Shown: positions 20,903-30,962, numbered from the stretch's first letter. The stretch is DNA of 64,000 nt from Azorhizobium doebereinerae UFLA1-100 (GCF_000473085.1 NZ_AXBA01000025.1:1-64000); one strand, 5' to 3'. A program made the numbers and translations. Notes: generated from the sequence alone by a model not told the origin.

Positions 20903-20914
20903 CCGGGAGCTCCC

Positions 20915-21925
20915 TCAGTTCGGTTCCGCCAGAGCGCTGCGGGCGCGGTCGTAGCGCCACATGGCGCCGGGGTGGATATGCGTGCCGCCGAGCCAGCGCT
21001 CGATGGCATTCTCGCGGGCATGGTCGAATCGCCCCTTGAGCGCCGCCTCGCCGGCGGGGGTCAGGGCGATGGTGGCGCGGGCGAAGGTGCGGTAGCTCAT
21101 TTCCTCCGGGCTCGGATCGACGCCGGCGGGATCGAACGACTTGCAGTCCACGGCGCGGAACGGCAGCCCTTCGATCAGCGGCTCGCGGGCGAAGGCGAGG
21201 GCGTCGAGGCGCAGGAAGAAGGGCAGGTCGGCCAGGAACTGGGCCTCGTCCATCTGGTGCACGGCGGAAAACAGCTGGTGGACCTTCTGCGGGCCTTCCG
21301 ACAGGCGGCGCAGGATGCGCTCCTCGGTCAGCGACAGGCCGCTGTGGGGCGCCGGCAGCTCCGCCAGGGCCCGGCGCAGCGCGGCGCCGAGATAGGGCAG
21401 GGCGGCCTGGTCGCGGGCGGCCAGTGCCGCCAGCGCCTTCGGGGTCGGGGCGGTGAATGCCTCCCATGCCGTGCGTCCGGCCTCCAGCTGCAATGCGGTC
21501 ACCGGCGCCGCCTTGTCGGCCAGCGCGCGGATGTAGCCGGCCTCCAGCGTGCCCAGGTAGGCGTCCGACTGGACCATCTGCACGCCGAGCCGGTCCGGCT
21601 CCAGGGCGAAATAGTGCAAGAGCTGGATCAGCTGGAGCTGGTCGAACAGGTCATGCTCGAACCACAGCTGCACCTCGCGGAAGGCGATGTGGATCTCAAG
21701 CTGGGCATCGCGCTCGGCGAAGTCGGCGCGCACGCTGTCGAATTCCAGCCCCAGCACGTCGGAGAGGAATTCTGCCCGCGTGTCCGCCACCTGGGCGAGC
21801 GAGGGGCTGCCCGGCACCGGGCCGTCATGCAGCATGTCGCGCCAGGGCAAGAGATGCCCGGCGATGCCGCCCGCCCGCAGGCGCTCGACGGCGCTGTCGC
21901 CATTGGTGATGATGAGCTTGGCCAT
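20915..21925 (-). CDS. DUF1835-domain protein, coupled to queF
   Basis: This 336-residue protein starts MAKLIITNGDSAVERLRAGG, the DUF1835 N-terminal pattern, with WRDMLHDGPVPG shortly after. The C-terminal half is helical and charged and resembles the partner domain often found with DUF1835. Function unknown. ATG 21925 is chosen because GGAAGGGG is well placed and only one base separates it from the queF stop. GTG 21940 is an alternative. The tight coupling suggests a shared transcript with queF; a direct role in tRNA modification is not shown. Confidence 0.8.
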   Translation of the reverse strand: MAKLIITNGDSAVERLRAGGIAGHLLPWRDMLHDGPVPGSPSLAQVADTRAEFLSDVLGLEFDSVRADFAERDAQLEIHIAFREVQLWFEHDLFDQLQLIQLLHYFALEPDRLGVQMVQSDAYLGTLEAGYIRALADKAAPVTALQLEAGRTAWEAFTAPTPKALAALAARDQAALPYLGAALRRALAELPAPHSGLSLTEERILRRLSEGPQKVHQLFSAVHQMDEAQFLADLPFFLRLDALAFAREPLIEGLPFRAVDCKSFDPAGVDPSPEEMSYRTFARATIALTPAGEAALKGRFDHARENAIERWLGGTHIHPGAMWRYDRARSALAEPN

Positions 21926-21926
21926 G

Positions 21927-22379
21927 TCAGCCCCTTCCACGGTAGGGAGCGACGCCCGTATCGGGCAGCCAGACGCCGCGCGGAAGCTCGCCGGTCTGCC
22001 AGAACACGTCGATGGGAATGCCGCCGCGCGGATACCAGTAGCCGGCGATGCGGAAGAAACGCGGCTTCAGCAGGTCCGCCAGGCGCTTGCCGATGGCAAC
22101 CGTGCAGTCCTCATGGAACGCCCCATGGTTGCGGAAGCTGGCGAGATAGAGCTTCAGCGACTTCGATTCCACCAGATGCGCGTCGGGCACGTAATCGAGC
22201 ACCAGATGGGCGAAGTCCGGCTGGCCGGTGACCGGGCAGAGCGAGGTGAATTCAGGCGCGGTGAAGCGCGCCACATAATCCACGTCGGGGTGGGGATTGG
22301 GGACGCGGTCCAGCACGGCCTCCTCCGGGGAGGCGGGCAGGGCGGTGTCGCGCCCGAGCTGGAGCTTGGCTTCGGTCAT
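21927..22379 (-). CDS. queF: 7-cyano-7-deazaguanine (preQ0) reductase
   Basis: QueF reduces the nitrile of preQ0 to preQ1 with NADPH in the queuosine pathway for tRNA wobble position 34. The 150-residue protein is the short (type I) form. The active-site Cys and Asp are seven apart in CPVTGQPDF, and the substrate motif [21 protein letters not shown] follows. ATG 22379 overlaps the stop of an 18-codon leader ORF (TGATG) and has AAGGA 6 nt upstream. ATG 22382 is in frame. No preQ1 riboswitch fold is seen in the leader. Confidence 0.95.
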   Translation of the reverse strand: MTEAKLQLGRDTALPASPEEAVLDRVPNPHPDVDYVARFTAPEFTSLCPVTGQPDFAHLVLDYVPDAHLVESKSLKLYLASFRNHGAFHEDCTVAIGKRLADLLKPRFFRIAGYWYPRGGIPIDVFWQTGELPRGVWLPDTGVAPYRGRG

Positions 22380-22435
22380 CATCGATCCTTGGGATACGGC
22401 GTGAGCGTCCAGGCGTTTCCGGTCGGAACGTTCAT
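22379..22435 (-). CDS. 18-codon ORF coupled to queF (possible leader peptide)
   Basis: ATG 22435 has a strong AAAAAAGGAG site 5-6 nt upstream. The ORF encodes [18 protein letters not shown] and its TGA overlaps the queF start (TGATG), a standard layout for translational coupling. Two Asn (AAC), one Tyr (TAT) and one Asp (GAT) codons are read by tRNAs with a GUN anticodon, the type modified with queuosine. It is not in frame with queF. Function is unproven. It could be a control peptide or a small protein. The good ribosome site argues that it is translated. Confidence 0.55.
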   Translation of the reverse strand: MNVPTGNAWTLTPYPKDR

Positions 22436-22534
22436 GACGCTCCTTTTTTGGGCAGGATAGCGCAATTTGCGGGCGTGTGCGCGGAAGGCTGTTGCGCGCC
22501 ATGACCCCTTACCAGCCGCCGCCGGACGGGGTAG

Positions 22535-23893
<1,359 letters not shown>

Positions 23894-23936
23894 GGCGTGT
23901 CCCAAGGTTGCGGCGGGCAGCGTCCCGCCGCCGACG

Positions 23937-23970
23937 AAATGCCCCGGCTGGTCCGGGGCATTTTGTGTTT
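23937..23970 (+). terminator. Rho-independent terminator after eno
   Basis: aaatgccccgg (23937-23947) pairs with ccggggcattt (23953-23963), with a 5-nt loop, and runs into ttttgtgttt (23961-23970). A second GC-rich hairpin (about 23911-23931) lies just before it. It sits 44 bp after the eno stop. Confidence 0.85.
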
Positions 23971-24073
23971 GAGGGCCGGGCCGCGGGAATCGCCCGGCGC
24001 GGACTGAAGGGCGGCGCGGTGTCAATGCCATCCTTAACCGCGCTTCAACCTTGTGCCGGCAAGATCGCCGCCC

Positions 24074-24391
24074 ATGCAGACCCGCTCGCGCCTCCGCACC
24101 TTCTTCATCGCCGTGCTGCTCTATCTCGTGGCCGGCGGGGTGATCGGCTATTTCGCCTACCACGCCTACAATGGCGACCATGGCCTGATGGCGAAGCGCA
24201 ATTACGAGCAGGACGTGCTGCGCCTGGAAGGCGAACTCGCCGCGCTGAAGGCGCAGCGGCGCGAAATGGAGAACAAGGTCTCGCTGCTGGATGCCCGCAA
24301 TCTGGATCCCGACATGCTCGACGAGCAGGGGCGCCGGGAGCTGGATTTCATCCATGTGAAGGACCTGGTGATGATCAAAGCGCACAATTGA
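24074..24391 (+). CDS. ftsB: FtsB-like septum formation initiator (DivIC family)
   Basis: This small bitopic inner-membrane protein of the division complex has 105 residues. A cytoplasmic basic N-terminus (MQTRSRLRT) leads to one TM helix (about residues 9-30). A coiled coil follows (NYEQDVLRLEGELAALKAQRREMENKV), then the C-terminal ARNLDPDMLDEQGRRELDF pattern shared by alphaproteobacterial FtsB/DivIC proteins. ATG 24074 is used; GTG 24053 is in frame. It stands between the eno terminator and the pdh genes, as is common in Hyphomicrobiales. Confidence 0.85.
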   Translation: MQTRSRLRTFFIAVLLYLVAGGVIGYFAYHAYNGDHGLMAKRNYEQDVLRLEGELAALKAQRREMENKVSLLDARNLDPDMLDEQGRRELDFIHVKDLVMIKAHN

Positions 24392-24415
24392 ACCAATAAT
24401 AAGTTCATGAGACCA

Positions 24416-24447
24416 TTGAACTTAATTCAAGTTCAAGTGAGTAAAAT
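24416..24447 (+). promoter_or_regulatory. AT-rich region with an inverted repeat upstream of pdhA
   Basis: The ftsB-pdhA spacer is unusually AT-rich for this genome. ttgaactt (24416-24423) and aagttcaa (24429-24436) form a perfect 8-bp inverted repeat with a 5-bp spacer. TAAAAT (24442-24447) could be a -10 element. A repressor site overlapping a promoter is possible, and control of pdh by a GntR-type repressor is known in other bacteria. The regulator here is unknown. Confidence 0.4.
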
Positions 24448-24553
24448 CAAGCATTTGCAACGTGTTGCGGTGCAGCAAAGCACTTTTTCCCCTTTTGGTG
24501 GTCATCCAGGTGCGCTAGAGGAGGTGCGGCTCTAGCGTTTCCTGAGGAAGTCG

Positions 24554-25567
24554 ATGGCAGCGAAGAAACCGTCCGCCCGGACAGAGGCGGCTCCGGCCGG
24601 CGTACCGACCTTCACCAAAGAGCAGGAACTGCTCGCCTACCGCGAAATGCTGCTGATCCGGCGCTTCGAGGAAAAGGCCGGCCAGATGTACGGCATGGGC
24701 CTCATCGGCGGCTTCTGCCACCTCTACATCGGCCAGGAGGCCGTGGTGGTGGGCATGCAGCTGGCCATGAAGCAGGGTGACCAGGTCATCACCGGCTATC
24801 GCGACCACGGCCACATGCTGGCCACCGGCATGGAAGCGCGGGGCGTCATGGCCGAGCTGACCGGCCGTCGCGGCGGCCTGTCCAAGGGCAAGGGCGGCTC
24901 GATGCACATGTTCAGCATCGAGAAGCAGTTCTTCGGCGGCCACGGCATCGTCGGCGCCCAGGTCTCGCTCGGCACCGGCCTCGCCTTCGCCAACCACTAT
25001 CGCGAGAACGGCTCGGTCTCCGTCACCTATTTCGGCGACGGCGCGGCCAACCAGGGCCAGGTCTACGAGAGCTTCAACATGGCCGAGCTGTGGAAGCTGC
25101 CGGTCGTGTATGTGATCGAGAACAACAAGTACGCCATGGGCACCGCGGTCAGCCGCGCCTCCGCCCAGACCGACTTCTCCAAGCGCGGCCAGTCCTTCAA
25201 CATCCCCGGCGAGCAGGTGGACGGCATGGACGTGCGCGCGGTGAAGGCCGCCGGCGAGCGCGCCCTGGCCTTCGCCCGCGAGGGCAAGGGCCCGTATATC
25301 CTGGAAATGCAGACCTACCGCTATCGCGGCCACTCCATGTCCGACCCGGCCAAGTACCGGTCGAAGGAGGAGGTGCAGAAGATGCGGACCGAGCACGATC
25401 CGATCGAGCAGGTGCGCGCGCGCCTTCTCGAGGCGGGCCTCGTGACCGAGGAGGAACTGAAGAAGGTGGATGCGGAGATCCGTGACATCGTCAACGACGC
25501 GGCCGATTTCGCGACGCACGATCCGGAGCCCGATCCGTCCGAGCTGTACACCGACATCGTTCGCTGA
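24554..25567 (+). CDS. pdhA: Pyruvate dehydrogenase E1, alpha subunit
   Basis: With PdhB this thiamine-diphosphate enzyme decarboxylates pyruvate and reductively acetylates lipoyl groups on E2. The 337-residue alpha subunit has LIRRFEEKAGQMYGMGLIGGFCHLYIGQEA, the ThDP motif GDGAANQGQVYESFNMA...ENN and the phosphorylation-loop-like YRYRGHSMSDP. ATG 24554 follows GAGGA. The order pdhA-orf-pdhB-pdhC is an alphaproteobacterial layout with a two-gene E1. Confidence 0.98.
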   Translation: MAAKKPSARTEAAPAGVPTFTKEQELLAYREMLLIRRFEEKAGQMYGMGLIGGFCHLYIGQEAVVVGMQLAMKQGDQVITGYRDHGHMLATGMEARGVMAELTGRRGGLSKGKGGSMHMFSIEKQFFGGHGIVGAQVSLGTGLAFANHYRENGSVSVTYFGDGAANQGQVYESFNMAELWKLPVVYVIENNKYAMGTAVSRASAQTDFSKRGQSFNIPGEQVDGMDVRAVKAAGERALAFAREGKGPYILEMQTYRYRGHSMSDPAKYRSKEEVQKMRTEHDPIEQVRARLLEAGLVTEEELKKVDAEIRDIVNDAADFATHDPEPDPSELYTDIVR

Positions 25568-25579
25568 ACGAGGCTGCCC

Positions 25580-25927
25580 GTGGCGGTCGTGGCCCTCATC
25601 GTCCTCTTTCTTGCGCTGGCGAGTGCCGTCGCCAGCTGGGGCGTAGCCGTGACCGAGGGATTGAAGGCGAAGGGGGCCGCTGAGGCGGCCGGCGGACCCC
25701 ACGGCTCCGCTTCCACTGTGCTTCTCGTGCTGTGGCCCTTCGCCGCCCGCCTTCTCGCCGGCCCCGCCGCCGACCATGCGCGCCGGGTGGGCAAGGCCCA
25801 GGTGGCCTTCATCGCCGCTCTGACGATCGCGGTAGCCGCGGTCTCCGTCTACACCAACCTCACGGTCGTGCGCCCGCCCCTTGCCGCCCCGGCAGGTCAG
25901 GGCTCGCCCGCGCCCAGCAAGAGCTGA
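25580..25927 (+). CDS. Small two-TM membrane protein in the pdh operon
   Basis: This 115-residue protein has an N-terminal hydrophobic segment ([19 protein letters not shown]) and a second TM near residues 73-92 ([19 protein letters not shown]). A Pro-rich tail closes it. GAGG lies 6 nt before GTG 25580, so translation is likely. It starts 12 nt after pdhA and ends 5 nt before pdhB. I recognise no family. A physical link of the complex to the membrane or simple cotranscription are both possible. Confidence 0.65.
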   Translation: MAVVALIVLFLALASAVASWGVAVTEGLKAKGAAEAAGGPHGSASTVLLVLWPFAARLLAGPAADHARRVGKAQVAFIAALTIAVAAVSVYTNLTVVRPPLAAPAGQGSPAPSKS

Positions 25928-25932
25928 CAGCC

Positions 25933-27300
25933 ATGCCCATCGACATTCTCATGCCGGCCCTGTCTCCGACCATGGAGAAGGGCAATCTCACCAAGTGGGT
26001 GAAAAAGGAAGGCGACACGGTCAAGGCCGGCGACGTGATCGCCGAGATCGAGACCGACAAGGCGACCATGGAAGTGGAGGCGGTGGACGAGGGCGTCCTC
26101 GGCAAGATCCTGGTGCCGGAAGGCACGCAGGATGTGGCCGTGAACACCCCCATCGCCACCATCCTGGGCGAGGGCGAGGATGCCTCCGCCGCCAGCGCCC
26201 CGGCTGCCGCGCCTGCGCCCGCCGCCGCTCCAGCGCCCGCTCCGGTCGCCGCCCCGGCGGTGGTGAGCGCGCCGCAGGCCACTGCGCCCGCCGATCCGGA
26301 CGTGCCCGCCGGCACCGAATACGTCACCATGACCGTCCGCGAGGCCCTGCGCGACGCCATGGCGGAAGAGATGCGCCGCGATGGCGACGTGTTCGTCATG
26401 GGTGAGGAGGTCGCCGAATATCAGGGCGCCTACAAGATCACTCAAGGGTTGCTCCAGGAGTTCGGCGCTAGGCGCGTGGTGGACACCCCCATCACCGAGC
26501 ACGGCTTCGCCGGCATGGGTGTCGGCGCCGCCATGGCGGGCCTGAAGCCCATCGTCGAGTTCATGACCTTCAACTTCGCCATGCAGGCGATCGACCAGAT
26601 CATCAACTCCGCCGCCAAGACGCTCTACATGTCCGGCGGCCAGGTGCAGTGCTCCATCGTGTTCCGCGGCCCGAACGGCGCCGCCGCCCGCGTCGCCGCG
26701 CAGCACAGCCAGGACTATGCCTCCTGGTACAGCCACATCCCCGGCCTGAAGGTGGTCTCGCCTTATACGGCGGCGGACGCCAAGGGCCTGCTCAAGGCGG
26801 CGATCCGCGACCCCAACCCGGTCATCTTCCTGGAGAACGAGATCCTCTACGGCCACTCCTTCGAGGTGCCGAAGCTGGACGACTACGTGCTGCCCATCGG
26901 CAAGGCGCGCATCGCCCGCGCCGGCAAGGACGTGACCCTCGTCTCCTGGTCCATCGGCATGACCTACGCGCTGAAGGCGGCCGAGGAACTGGCCAAGCAG
27001 GGCATCGAGGCGGAGGTCATCGACCTGCGCACCATCCGCCCCATGGACATTCCCACCATCGTCGAGTCGGTGAAGAAGACCGGCCGCTGCGTCACCGTCG
27101 AGGAAGGCTGGCCGCAGTCCGGCGTCGGCGCCGAGATCGTCGCCCGCCTGATGTCGGACGCGTTCGACTATCTGGACGCCCCGGTGCTGCGCGTGACCGG
27201 CAAGGACGTGCCCATGCCGTACGCGGCGAACCTTGAGAAGCTCGCCCTGCCGTCCGTCGCCGATGTCATCGAGGCGGTCCGCGCGGTCACCTATCGCTGA
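25933..27300 (+). CDS. pdhB: Pyruvate dehydrogenase E1, beta subunit with N-terminal lipoyl domain
   Basis: This 455-residue E1 beta subunit carries its own lipoyl domain: residues 1-80, with the lipoyl-Lys K43 in [12 protein letters not shown]. An Ala/Pro linker of about 40 residues follows, then the transketolase-like domain from about 135 ([52 protein letters not shown]). E1-beta with a lipoyl domain is known in alphaproteobacteria such as Sinorhizobium. The lipoyl domain is nearly the same as that of PdhC. ATG 25933 is the canonical [10 protein letters not shown] start. Confidence 0.97.
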   Translation: MPIDILMPALSPTMEKGNLTKWVKKEGDTVKAGDVIAEIETDKATMEVEAVDEGVLGKILVPEGTQDVAVNTPIATILGEGEDASAASAPAAAPAPAAAPAPAPVAAPAVVSAPQATAPADPDVPAGTEYVTMTVREALRDAMAEEMRRDGDVFVMGEEVAEYQGAYKITQGLLQEFGARRVVDTPITEHGFAGMGVGAAMAGLKPIVEFMTFNFAMQAIDQIINSAAKTLYMSGGQVQCSIVFRGPNGAAARVAAQHSQDYASWYSHIPGLKVVSPYTAADAKGLLKAAIRDPNPVIFLENEILYGHSFEVPKLDDYVLPIGKARIARAGKDVTLVSWSIGMTYALKAAEELAKQGIEAEVIDLRTIRPMDIPTIVESVKKTGRCVTVEEGWPQSGVGAEIVARLMSDAFDYLDAPVLRVTGKDVPMPYAANLEKLALPSVADVIEAVRAVTYR

Positions 27301-27313
27301 GGGGGAGAGACCC

Positions 27314-28678
27314 ATGCCCATCGAGATCCTGATGCCGGCCCTGTCTCCCACCATGGAGAAGGGCAACCTCGCCAAGTGGCTCAAGAAGGAAGGCGATAGC
27401 GTCAAGTCCGGCGACATCATCGCCGAGATCGAGACCGACAAGGCCACCATGGAAGTGGAGGCCGTGGACGAAGGCGTCATCGCCAAGATCGTCGTGCCCG
27501 AGGGCACGCAGGACGTGCCGGTGAACCAGCTCATCGCCGTGCTCGCCGGCGAGGGTGAGGATGTCGCCGCCGCCGCCGCTTCCGCCGGCGGGGCGAAGCC
27601 TGCGGCTGCGCCCGCGCCCGCCGCTGCGGCCCCGGCTCCTGCGGCCGCTCCGGCCCCGGCCGCTGCGCCCGCGCCGGCTCCGGCTTCCGCCCCCGTCGCG
27701 GCCCCGGCGCCGGTCGCCAACGGCCAGGCGGGCCGCGTGTTCGCGTCGCCGCTCGCCCGCCGCATCGCCAAGGAGAAGGGCGTCGAGCTCTCCGCCTTGG
27801 CCGGTTCCGGCCCGCATGGCCGCATCGTCGCCCGCGACGTGGACGGCGCGCAGCCGGGCGCCAAGCCCGCCGCTGCCGCGGCGCCCGCGCCCGCTCCGGC
27901 CGCAGCCCCGGCCAAGGCCGTGGTCGCCGCCTCCGGCCCGACGGCCGATCAGGTCAAGGCACTGTTCGCCGAGGGGTCCTACGAGGAAATCCAGCTCGAC
28001 GGCATGCGCAAGACCATCGCCAAGCGGCTGGTGGAGAGCGAGCAACTCACCCCGACCTTCTATCTGTCGGTGGATTGCGACATCGATGATCTGATGAAGC
28101 TGCGCGAGACGGTCAACGCCTCCTCGCCGAAGGACAAGGACGGCAAGCCGGTCTTCCGCGTCTCGGTGAACGACTTCGTCATCAAGGCGGTGGCCCTGGC
28201 CTTGCAGAAGGTGCCGGCCGCCAACGCGGTGTGGGCCGAGGACCGCGTCCTGCGCCTCAAGCATTCGGACGTGGGGGTCGCGGTGGCCATCGACGGCGGC
28301 CTGTTCGCGCCGATCGTGAAGAAGGCGGAGACCAAGACCCTCTCGGCCATCTCCAACGAGATGCGTGACTTGGCCTCGCGCGCCCGCACCAAGAAGCTGA
28401 AGCCCGACGAATACCAGGGCGGTTCCACCTCGGTGTCCAACCTCGGCATGATGGGCGTGCGCGACTTCGTGGCGATCATCAACGCCCCGCAGTCCTCCAT
28501 CTTCGCGGTCGGCACCAGCGAGCAGCGCGCGGTGGTGCGCGGCGGCGAGATCAAGATCGCCACCCAGTTCACCGCCACCGTCACCTGCGACCACCGGGTG
28601 ATGGACGGCGCGCTGGGGGCGGAACTGCTGGCCGCCTTCAAGGGCTTCATCGAGAACCCCATGTCCATGCTGGTGTGA
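27314..28678 (+). CDS. pdhC: Dihydrolipoamide acetyltransferase, E2 of pyruvate dehydrogenase
   Basis: E2 moves acetyl groups from lipoyl-Lys to CoA and forms the core of the complex. The 454-residue protein has one lipoyl domain (K43 in [12 protein letters not shown]), an Ala/Pro linker, the E1/E3-binding domain (about 143-180: [21 protein letters not shown]) and the catalytic domain with the active-site His427 in [26 protein letters not shown] precedes ATG 27314. Confidence 0.98.
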   Translation: MPIEILMPALSPTMEKGNLAKWLKKEGDSVKSGDIIAEIETDKATMEVEAVDEGVIAKIVVPEGTQDVPVNQLIAVLAGEGEDVAAAAASAGGAKPAAAPAPAAAAPAPAAAPAPAAAPAPAPASAPVAAPAPVANGQAGRVFASPLARRIAKEKGVELSALAGSGPHGRIVARDVDGAQPGAKPAAAAAPAPAPAAAPAKAVVAASGPTADQVKALFAEGSYEEIQLDGMRKTIAKRLVESEQLTPTFYLSVDCDIDDLMKLRETVNASSPKDKDGKPVFRVSVNDFVIKAVALALQKVPAANAVWAEDRVLRLKHSDVGVAVAIDGGLFAPIVKKAETKTLSAISNEMRDLASRARTKKLKPDEYQGGSTSVSNLGMMGVRDFVAIINAPQSSIFAVGTSEQRAVVRGGEIKIATQFTATVTCDHRVMDGALGAELLAAFKGFIENPMSMLV

Positions 28679-28685
28679 CCCGGTT

Positions 28686-28709
28686 CCGGGGGCGCGAGCG
28701 CGCCCCCGG
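28686..28709 (+). other. Perfect 10-bp hairpin after pdhC
   Basis: ccgggggcgc (28686-28695) pairs perfectly with gcgcccccgg (28700-28709) around a GAGC loop, 8 nt after the pdhC stop. There is no U run. It is likely an mRNA 3'-end or processing structure between pdhC and the DUF465 gene. Confidence 0.5.
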
Positions 28710-28822
28710 TCCCCAGGCGCGGGGCCAGTCGCTGCGGCAGATCAAATCGCGGGGCTGCGGGACGGTGTAGCTGCTGGGACGAGGGGCGGATCACCGCCCC
28801 GCCATATCTGGAGGATGCACCG

Positions 28823-29059
28823 ATGAGCCATACGCCCCACGAAATCCTGGCCGAGTTCCCCGAGCACGCGGACAAGATCCACGCGCTGCGCAAGGCGGAT
28901 CCCCATTTCGACCGCCTCTACGAGAGCTATCACGAGGTCAACCGCGCGGTGCACCGCGCCGAGACCGACCTGGAACCGCGCTCCGACGACGACGTGGAGA
29001 AGCTCCGCAAGGAGCGGATGCGGCTCAAGGACGAGATTTACGCCCTGCTGACGCGCTGA
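28823..29059 (+). CDS. DUF465/YdcH-family small protein
   Basis: This 78-residue, highly charged helical protein has the pattern HEILAEFPEHADKIHALRKADPHFDRLYESYHEVN and the terminal KERMRLKDEIYALL. That matches the DUF465 (YdcH) family, which is common in proteobacteria and of unknown function. A CTGGAGG box precedes ATG 28823. It sits between pdhC and lpdA, a position also seen in relatives. Confidence 0.85.
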   Translation: MSHTPHEILAEFPEHADKIHALRKADPHFDRLYESYHEVNRAVHRAETDLEPRSDDDVEKLRKERMRLKDEIYALLTR

Positions 29060-29184
29060 CCCGCGGCGGGGGCGAGCCGCTCCGGCTCCCGCCCCCGATG
29101 CCCCCCGGCGAAGGCGATCATCGTTCGGCAGGAAGACCACCATCGACCCACCGGCCCGCGTGGCGGGAGGGGGAGGAGAGACCC

Positions 29185-30603
29185 ATGGCTGATACTTCCT
29201 ACGACGTGATCGTCATCGGCGGCGGGCCCGGCGGCTATGTGGCCGCCATCCGCGCCGCCCAGCTCGGCTTCAAGACCGCCGTGGTGGAGAGAAAGCATCT
29301 CGGCGGCATCTGCCTGAACTGGGGCTGCATCCCCACCAAGGCCCTGCTGCGCTCCGCCGAGATCTATCACTACATGGAGCACGCCAAGGACTACGGCCTC
29401 TCCGCCGAGAAGATCGGCTTCGACATCAGCGCGGTGGTGAAGCGCTCGCGCGGCGTGTCGCAGCAGCTGAACACCGGCGTCGGCTTCCTGATGAAGAAGA
29501 ACAAGATCGACGTGATCTGGGGCACCGCGACGATCACCGCGCCCGGCAAGATCAAGGTCGAGGCGGCCGAGAATGCGCCGAAGGGCGCGCTGGGGGCCGG
29601 CGAGTACCAGGGCAAACACATCATCGTCTCCACCGGCGCGCGGCCCCGCGCCCTGCCGGGCCTGGAACCCGACAAGAAGCTGATCTGGACCTATTTCGAG
29701 GCCATGGTGCCCGAGAAGATGCCCAAGTCCCTGCTGGTGATGGGCTCGGGCGCCATCGGCATCGAGTTCGCCTCATTCTACAAGACCATGGGCGCCGATG
29801 TGACCGTGGTCGAGGTGCTGCCGCAGATCCTCCCCGTGGAGGACGAGGAGATCGCCGCCCACGCCCGCAAACGCTTCGAGAAGCAGGGGATGAAGATCCT
29901 CTCCGGCGCCAAGGTGAACGGCGTGACCAAGAAGGCCGACAGCCTCGTCGTCCATGTGGTGGACGAGAAGGGCGCGACGCAGGATTTCGAGGTGGAGCGC
30001 ATGATCTCCGCCGTCGGCGTGGTCGGCAATGTGGACGGCCTCGGCCTGGAGAACCTGGGCGTCAAGATCGAGCGCGGCATCATCGCCACCGATGGCTACG
30101 GCCGTACCAACGTGCCGGGCATCTATGCTATCGGCGACGTGGCCGGCGCGCCCATGCTGGCGCACAAGGCCGAGCATGAAGGCGTGATCTGCGTCGAGAC
30201 CATCAAGGGCCTGCACACCCACCCGATGGACAAGTCCAAGATCCCCGGCTGCACCTATTGCGTGCCGCAGATCGCCTCCGTCGGCCTCACCGAGAAGAAG
30301 GCCAAGGAGCAGGGCCGCGAGATCCGCGTCGGCCGCTTCCCGTTCATTGGCAACGGCAAGGCCATCGCGCTCGGTGAGCCCGAGGGTTTGGTGAAGACCA
30401 TCTTCGACAAGAAGACCGGCGAGTTGCTGGGCGCCCATCTGGTGGGCGCGGAAGTCACCGAGCTGATCCAGGGCTTCGTCATCGCCATGAATCTGGAGAC
30501 GACGGAAGAGGAACTGATCCATGCGGTCTTCCCGCATCCGACGCTTTCGGAGACCATGCACGAGGCAGTGCTGGACGCCTACGGCCGGGTGATCCACACC
30601 TGA
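29185..30603 (+). CDS. lpdA: Dihydrolipoamide dehydrogenase (E3)
   Basis: This FAD enzyme reoxidises dihydrolipoyl groups of the pyruvate dehydrogenase complex, passing electrons to NAD+. The 472-residue protein has the FAD-binding GGGPGGYVAAIRAAQLG, the redox disulfide in GGICLNWGCIPTKALL, the NAD-binding GSGAIGIEFASFY, the second FAD motif YAIGDVAGAPMLAHKAEHEG and the catalytic His-Glu in HAVFPHPTLSE. GGAGGAGAGACCC lies before ATG 29185, almost the same site as at pdhC. Confidence 0.98.
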   Translation: MADTSYDVIVIGGGPGGYVAAIRAAQLGFKTAVVERKHLGGICLNWGCIPTKALLRSAEIYHYMEHAKDYGLSAEKIGFDISAVVKRSRGVSQQLNTGVGFLMKKNKIDVIWGTATITAPGKIKVEAAENAPKGALGAGEYQGKHIIVSTGARPRALPGLEPDKKLIWTYFEAMVPEKMPKSLLVMGSGAIGIEFASFYKTMGADVTVVEVLPQILPVEDEEIAAHARKRFEKQGMKILSGAKVNGVTKKADSLVVHVVDEKGATQDFEVERMISAVGVVGNVDGLGLENLGVKIERGIIATDGYGRTNVPGIYAIGDVAGAPMLAHKAEHEGVICVETIKGLHTHPMDKSKIPGCTYCVPQIASVGLTEKKAKEQGREIRVGRFPFIGNGKAIALGEPEGLVKTIFDKKTGELLGAHLVGAEVTELIQGFVIAMNLETTEEELIHAVFPHPTLSETMHEAVLDAYGRVIHT

Positions 30604-30637
30604 ACGGCGCCGGCTCGGCCCGCGCGGGGGAGTTCCC

Positions 30638-30916
30638 ATGGACGACCAGACCTATGCCGTTCTGAGCCAGCCGGGCGTCGGCTTCTTCACCATGATCCTG
30701 ATCGGCCTCATCGCCGGCTGGATCGCGGAGCGGATCACCGAGAGTGACCACGGGCTTCTGACCAATCTCGTGGTCGGCATCATCGGCGCATTCGTTGGCG
30801 GCAAGCTGGCGGAATGGGTCAATGTGCCGGTGTTCGGCTTTTTCCGCACCCTGGTGGCGGCGACCGTCGGCGCCATCCTCGTGCTCTGGGTCTGGCGGGC
30901 GGTGCGCAGCCGCTAG
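30638..30916 (+). CDS. GlsB/YeaQ/YmgE-family small membrane protein
   Basis: This 92-residue inner-membrane protein has three hydrophobic segments. The family pattern GLIAGWIAERITES, LVVGIIGAFVGGKLAEWV and VAATVGAILVLWVWRA fits the transglycosylase-associated/GlsB family, whose role is linked to stress but not known in detail. A GGGGGAG site precedes ATG 30638. It follows lpdA by 34 bp on the same strand. Confidence 0.85.
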   Translation: MDDQTYAVLSQPGVGFFTMILIGLIAGWIAERITESDHGLLTNLVVGIIGAFVGGKLAEWVNVPVFGFFRTLVAATVGAILVLWVWRAVRSR

Positions 30917-30924
30917 GGCGCGGT

Positions 30925-30951
30925 CCGATCAGATTGAATCAATCTGATCGG
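30925..30951. repeat. Perfect 12-bp palindrome with AAT spacer
   Basis: ccgatcagattg (30925-30936) and caatctgatcgg (30940-30951) are exact reverse complements around AAT. It lies 9 bp after the GlsB-like stop. It has no U tract. It looks like a dispersed intergenic palindrome (REP-like) more than a protein site, but copy number is unknown. Confidence 0.55.
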
Positions 30952-30962
30952 TACGTGCTCCA

